Program-made: the position numbers and the translations under genes
Notes under the pieces: generated by a model
Told to the model about the DNA's origin: nothing
Database searches by the model: none
What the model saw: only the letters and a program-made list of their open reading frames with translations
From: CAZULF01 sp964621215
GTDB lineage: Bacteria > Pseudomonadota > Gammaproteobacteria > UBA1113
DNA length: 8,768 bases
Direction: 5' to 3'
Assembly (NCBI GenBank): GCA_964621215.1
Contig: CAZULF010000091.1
Coordinates: 1-8,768, forward strand
Part shown: piece after piece, positions 5,918 through 8,768 of the stretch
Position numbering within the stretch: the stretch's first letter is position 1
Layout: every line of letters starts with the position of its first letter

Positions 5918-7362
5918 TCTACAATAGAAATTGTGGACCCGTCAGAGATGTCTGCTCCATAAGTGTTTCTTGCAGCTCGAACACTTAAAACGCGGTTCTC
6001 TAGCCTATTCATTAATACTGATAATTCATAGTGTCCACCACTACAGGTTATACGCATCCATCCTTTATCAGAAGGAAGTCCGTAATAAGATAGCGGAGCT
6101 ATCATTATTTTATCACTAAATAATAAATAATATGCAATATCCTCATCCGTCTCTATTTTGCCAATTTTGTTTAATGCACACTTAGTTATTTCTGGTAATT
6201 CTAATCCGAACATTTCACTCAAATCACATACTATATAAAATGTACCATTAACTTCATACGATTTATCCGGCATAGCAATACCTAATTCATCAATCCGGCG
6301 CGCCACATAATTAACTTGCTCACGATAATATTTATTAATTGCAGCTAATTCAAACTCATCCAGTTTATCCATTGCATAAGCAAATGCATTTTGCAATGAG
6401 CGTGGAGCATGGCCATAGGTATTAATATTTTCTTGCAATAAATCAGTCATTAAATCGTCGTTAGAAGTGACTAACACCGCCATTCGCTCTCCTGCTGCAG
6501 AGAAAGCCTTAGTTGCGGATCGAAGCAAGATAATACGTGACGACAAATCTGGAGCAATAGTAAGCAATGAAATATGTTTTTTTCTATGGAAACATAATTC
6601 AGCATAAGCTTCGTCTAAAATAATTAGGAGATCTGGATTCTCTCTTAAAATATCTGCTATTTTCTGTAGTTCAACATCATTAATTACTGTTCCCAATGGA
6701 TTATTAGGGTCACAAAATAAAAAAGCTACAACTTTTGTATTATTTTGTTCTGCATACTCTATAGCTTTATTTAAGCTAGATAAAAATATCTCTGCAGTGA
6801 GTTGATACCCTGTTTGCTCCATTAATGGAATAGGGAATAAATAGTTTTGATCACTACTACCTTTATATAAGCTGTAATGAGGAAATGGAGTGAGGATTAT
6901 ACCTTTTGGATCTTTAGCTCGAAGAATTTTAAAAACGACGTCAAGGCCACCGGCACCTCCAACGGTAAATAAGATATTGTCGGGTTTTATGATAGTTTCA
7001 TACCAACGACTTAAAGCGCTAGCCATCATTATTCTAGCATTACAGTCACCCATTGGATCGCCATAACCTACTGCGGCATCAATACTTTGTTCTAGTTTAG
7101 AGGGTGATACCATTTGATATGCATTTAACAAATATCGTGCTTCTTGAGCTCGGGACCATAACTCAGTCCAATATATTGTTGCCGCTTTTGCTAAAAACTC
7201 ATTGATAGGAAACGTAGGTTTTCCAATACCTGCAATTATCACTTTGTGTTCATCACAAAGACTTTTTTCTAAGCTTTCTTCCTGAATTTTGGTCGCCCAA
7301 ATTGAAAGCAACATTATACGATCTATCTTATTAGCTAGTTTGCCTTGTGGTGTTAACAGCAT
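5914..7362 (-). CDS. PLP-dependent class I/II aminotransferase
   Basis: This is a 482-residue fold-type I pyridoxal-phosphate enzyme of the aspartate-aminotransferase type; the amino donor and acceptor are not predictable. All landmark residues are present: GIGKPTFP (45-52) in the N-terminal arm; GYGDPMG (99-105); the cofactor-phosphate loop TVGGAGGLD (133-141); Y163 stacking on the ring; CDPNNPLGT (217-225) with N221; LDEAYAEL (249-256) with D250 and Y253; SATKAFSAAGERMA (282-295) with the Schiff-base K285 and R293; and WMRITCSGG (435-443) with R437, the substrate-carboxylate arginine. It is about 70-80 residues longer than a standard AspC, spread over an extended N-terminus, an insert near 60-95 and a polar tail. 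ATG 7362 is preceded by GGAGGG seven bases upstream, a strong site. It is convergent with the MFS remnant and divergent from the kinase, so co-regulation with the kinase is possible. The frame is intact and it is probably an active enzyme. Confidence 0.95.
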   Translation of the reverse strand: MLLTPQGKLANKIDRIMLLSIWATKIQEESLEKSLCDEHKVIIAGIGKPTFPINEFLAKAATIYWTELWSRAQEARYLLNAYQMVSPSKLEQSIDAAVGYGDPMGDCNARIMMASALSRWYETIIKPDNILFTVGGAGGLDVVFKILRAKDPKGIILTPFPHYSLYKGSSDQNYLFPIPLMEQTGYQLTAEIFLSSLNKAIEYAEQNNTKVVAFLFCDPNNPLGTVINDVELQKIADILRENPDLLIILDEAYAELCFHRKKHISLLTIAPDLSSRIILLRSATKAFSAAGERMAVLVTSNDDLMTDLLQENINTYGHAPRSLQNAFAYAMDKLDEFELAAINKYYREQVNYVARRIDELGIAMPDKSYEVNGTFYIVCDLSEMFGLELPEITKCALNKIGKIETDEDIAYYLLFSDKIMIAPLSYYGLPSDKGWMRITCSGGHYELSVLMNRLENRVLSVRAARNTYGADISDGSTISIVD

Positions 7363-7445
7363 AAATGTACCCTCCGTACTTGAAAAATACCGAAACCTTA
7401 ACCATACTCAAACATATTGTATTTTTACTGATAGAGCTATTATTA
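7363..7445. promoter_or_regulatory. 83-base divergent promoter region between aminotransferase and kinase
   Basis: Both genes must start transcription in this A/T-rich gap unless read from further away. Rightward, TTGAAA (7380-7385) and CATACT (7403-7408) are spaced 17 bases apart, leaving a leader of about 30 bases before ATG 7446. Leftward, TACAAT on the minus strand near 7430 is a possible -10 with no good -35. The two would overlap, so activity of one could affect the other. No clear palindromic operator is seen. Confidence 0.35.
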
Positions 7446-8768
7446 ATGTCCACTGAAATTCCTAAAATCAACCTTAATTCTGTTGCAACTTTTCTCGATA
7501 AGATGGCCGAGAATAGTGAGAATGTATATTGGTTGAGCAGCCCGGATCTACAGCGCATAGAGTATATCAGCCCAGCCTATGAAAAGATATGGGGTAGATC
7601 TGTCGCGGAATTATATAGAAATCCAGAATTATGGATTAGTTATCTCCACCCAGAGGACGTTAAAAACCATCACCCGATTCATGAAATGGCCATAAAAATA
7701 AAAAAAGATGGGGAGAAAGCCCGTTACCACGAGAATTATCGTATTATTAGGCCTGACGGAGAAATACGCTGGATTATCGACCGAGGATTTCCCATTTATG
7801 GTGATAACGGAGAATGTTGTGGTATAACTGGGGTTGCCATAGATGTTACGGCAGAGAAACTGGCTGAAGAGCAGCTTAGACTAGCTAAAGAAAAAGCCGA
7901 AGAAGCTAATGAACTCAAAACCAAATTCATTCAAAATATGCAACATGATATTCGCACGCCCCTAGCTGGTCTATATGGTTATATGAAACAGTTAGCTGAA
8001 GAAGAAACTAATGTGGAAAAAAAACAATTCGCTAAATATATGTCTGCCGCTGCAGGTCAACTTTTAAATATGTGTAATGAATTAGTTGATTTTGAAAATA
8101 TCGATTACTTAGGTGAAACGACTAAATTAGAACCGGTAGAGATTCTTCGTTTCTTATCTAAAGTTATTGATTTAAATAAGGTGGCAGCGCATCATCGCGG
8201 ATTAAAACTTAGATTATCTATTGATTCTGCGGTACCACCACAATTAAAATTGGATAAGAAAAAACTATATCGTGTTTTAGTCAACTTAATTGGTAATTCA
8301 CTTAAATTTACTGATGAAGGTGCTGTTACATTAAATGCAAAACTGGTCTCAACAGCCCATAATATAGCAACTATTTCATTTGAAATACACGACACTGGCA
8401 TCGGTATCCCAGCAAATAAAATTACACATATTTTCGATAAATTTGTTCGTTTAAATCCCTCCAACCAAGCCAAATACAAAGGTAGCGGCTTGGGATTATA
8501 TTATGTCAAAAAATTCGTCGAAGATATGGGTGGTAAATTAGAGGTTGAAAGCATTGAGGGTAAAGGTTCAACTTTTCGAGTAATATTGTCATTACCTATT
8601 CCGCAACCTGATGAGAAAGAAGAAAAAATACCACATGAAATTGATACATTTGATCAAGAAATTATACTGCACGAAATAGATAAATTTCCTGATGCTAAAT
8701 TTAATAAACAACAAAAAAATACTGTAAAACATGCCGGAACTAACACTAGAAACAAGATGGACAAAAAA
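7446..8768 (+). CDS. soluble PAS-domain sensor histidine kinase, 3' end outside the window
   Basis: This is a two-component sensor kinase that autophosphorylates on histidine and passes the phosphate to a receiver. The 441 codons present are open to the right edge. Residues 20-137 form a PAS_3/PAC fold (VYWLSSPD, ISPAYEKIWG, LHPEDV, RPDGEIRWI, then the IDVTAEK exit). A charged coiled coil follows at 137-160. The HisKA H-box is FIQNMQHDIRTPLAG with H167. The HATPase part has N-box LVNLIGNSLKF (278-288), G1 DTGIG (316-320), F-box IFDKFVRL (329-336) and G2 GSGLGLYY (346-353). No membrane segment occurs, so it senses inside the cell. After residue 385 comes an acidic, then lysine-rich linker with HEIDTF and HEIDKF, which may lead to a receiver or HPt domain beyond the edge. 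ATG 7446 has only a weak ribosome site; the next ATG (codon 20) is no better and would cut into the PAS fold. The NMQHDIRTP form recalls Legionellales kinases. Confidence 0.93.
   Translation, partial: MSTEIPKINLNSVATFLDKMAENSENVYWLSSPDLQRIEYISPAYEKIWGRSVAELYRNPELWISYLHPEDVKNHHPIHEMAIKIKKDGEKARYHENYRIIRPDGEIRWIIDRGFPIYGDNGECCGITGVAIDVTAEKLAEEQLRLAKEKAEEANELKTKFIQNMQHDIRTPLAGLYGYMKQLAEEETNVEKKQFAKYMSAAAGQLLNMCNELVDFENIDYLGETTKLEPVEILRFLSKVIDLNKVAAHHRGLKLRLSIDSAVPPQLKLDKKKLYRVLVNLIGNSLKFTDEGAVTLNAKLVSTAHNIATISFEIHDTGIGIPANKITHIFDKFVRLNPSNQAKYKGSGLGLYYVKKFVEDMGGKLEVESIEGKGSTFRVILSLPIPQPDEKEEKIPHEIDTFDQEIILHEIDKFPDAKFNKQQKNTVKHAGTNTRNKMDKK

Noticed and set aside
8192..8479. Minus-strand 95-codon frame
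   Set aside because: It is antisense to the kinase ATPase domain, whose N, G1 and G2 motifs lie on the plus strand; a shadow frame.

Overview
The window looks like low-GC gammaproteobacterial DNA. My best guess is a host-associated Legionellales-type organism (Legionella, Coxiella, Berkiella and relatives). This rests on the H-box style of the histidine kinase, a soluble unrecognised protein with an effector-like tail, and an accessory-region layout. It is inferred from sequence style, not from a database match.

Left part (1-3310), all on the minus strand. It holds the N-terminal two thirds of an MFS transporter running off the left edge, an unrecognised gene of about 411 codons whose frame breaks at a run of nine A residues, and an intact AAA_14/DUF4143-type P-loop ATPase. 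The ATPase has a recognisable extended -10 promoter, overlapped upstream by an inverted repeat and a cluster of TAGCAA hexamers.

Middle part (3311-4385). A small minus-strand gene of unknown function (154 codons from its best start) lies between two strong hairpins. It is followed by a 446-base stretch without a convincing gene. That stretch contains several helices, one of which forms better as a minus-strand RNA, a perfect 13-bp hairpin followed by a weak T-run, and a rightward leader with a TATAAT box.

Right part (4386-8768). A plus-strand 455-residue protein of unknown family ends inside the last 63 codons of a broken MFS transporter gene. That remnant stops exactly where the convergent PLP-dependent aminotransferase stops, sharing a TTAA. 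The simplest reading is that an older MFS gene, convergent with the aminotransferase, lost its 5' part when the 455-residue gene arrived. The aminotransferase has all the fold-type I catalytic residues. It is divergent, across 83 bases, from a soluble PAS-histidine kinase that continues past the right edge and may carry further domains there.

The main points for a second look are the A9 frameshift (pseudogene, sequencing error or transcriptional slippage), the MFS remnant with its junction, the structured intergenic region at 3967-4160, and the TAGCAA cluster at the ATPase promoter.
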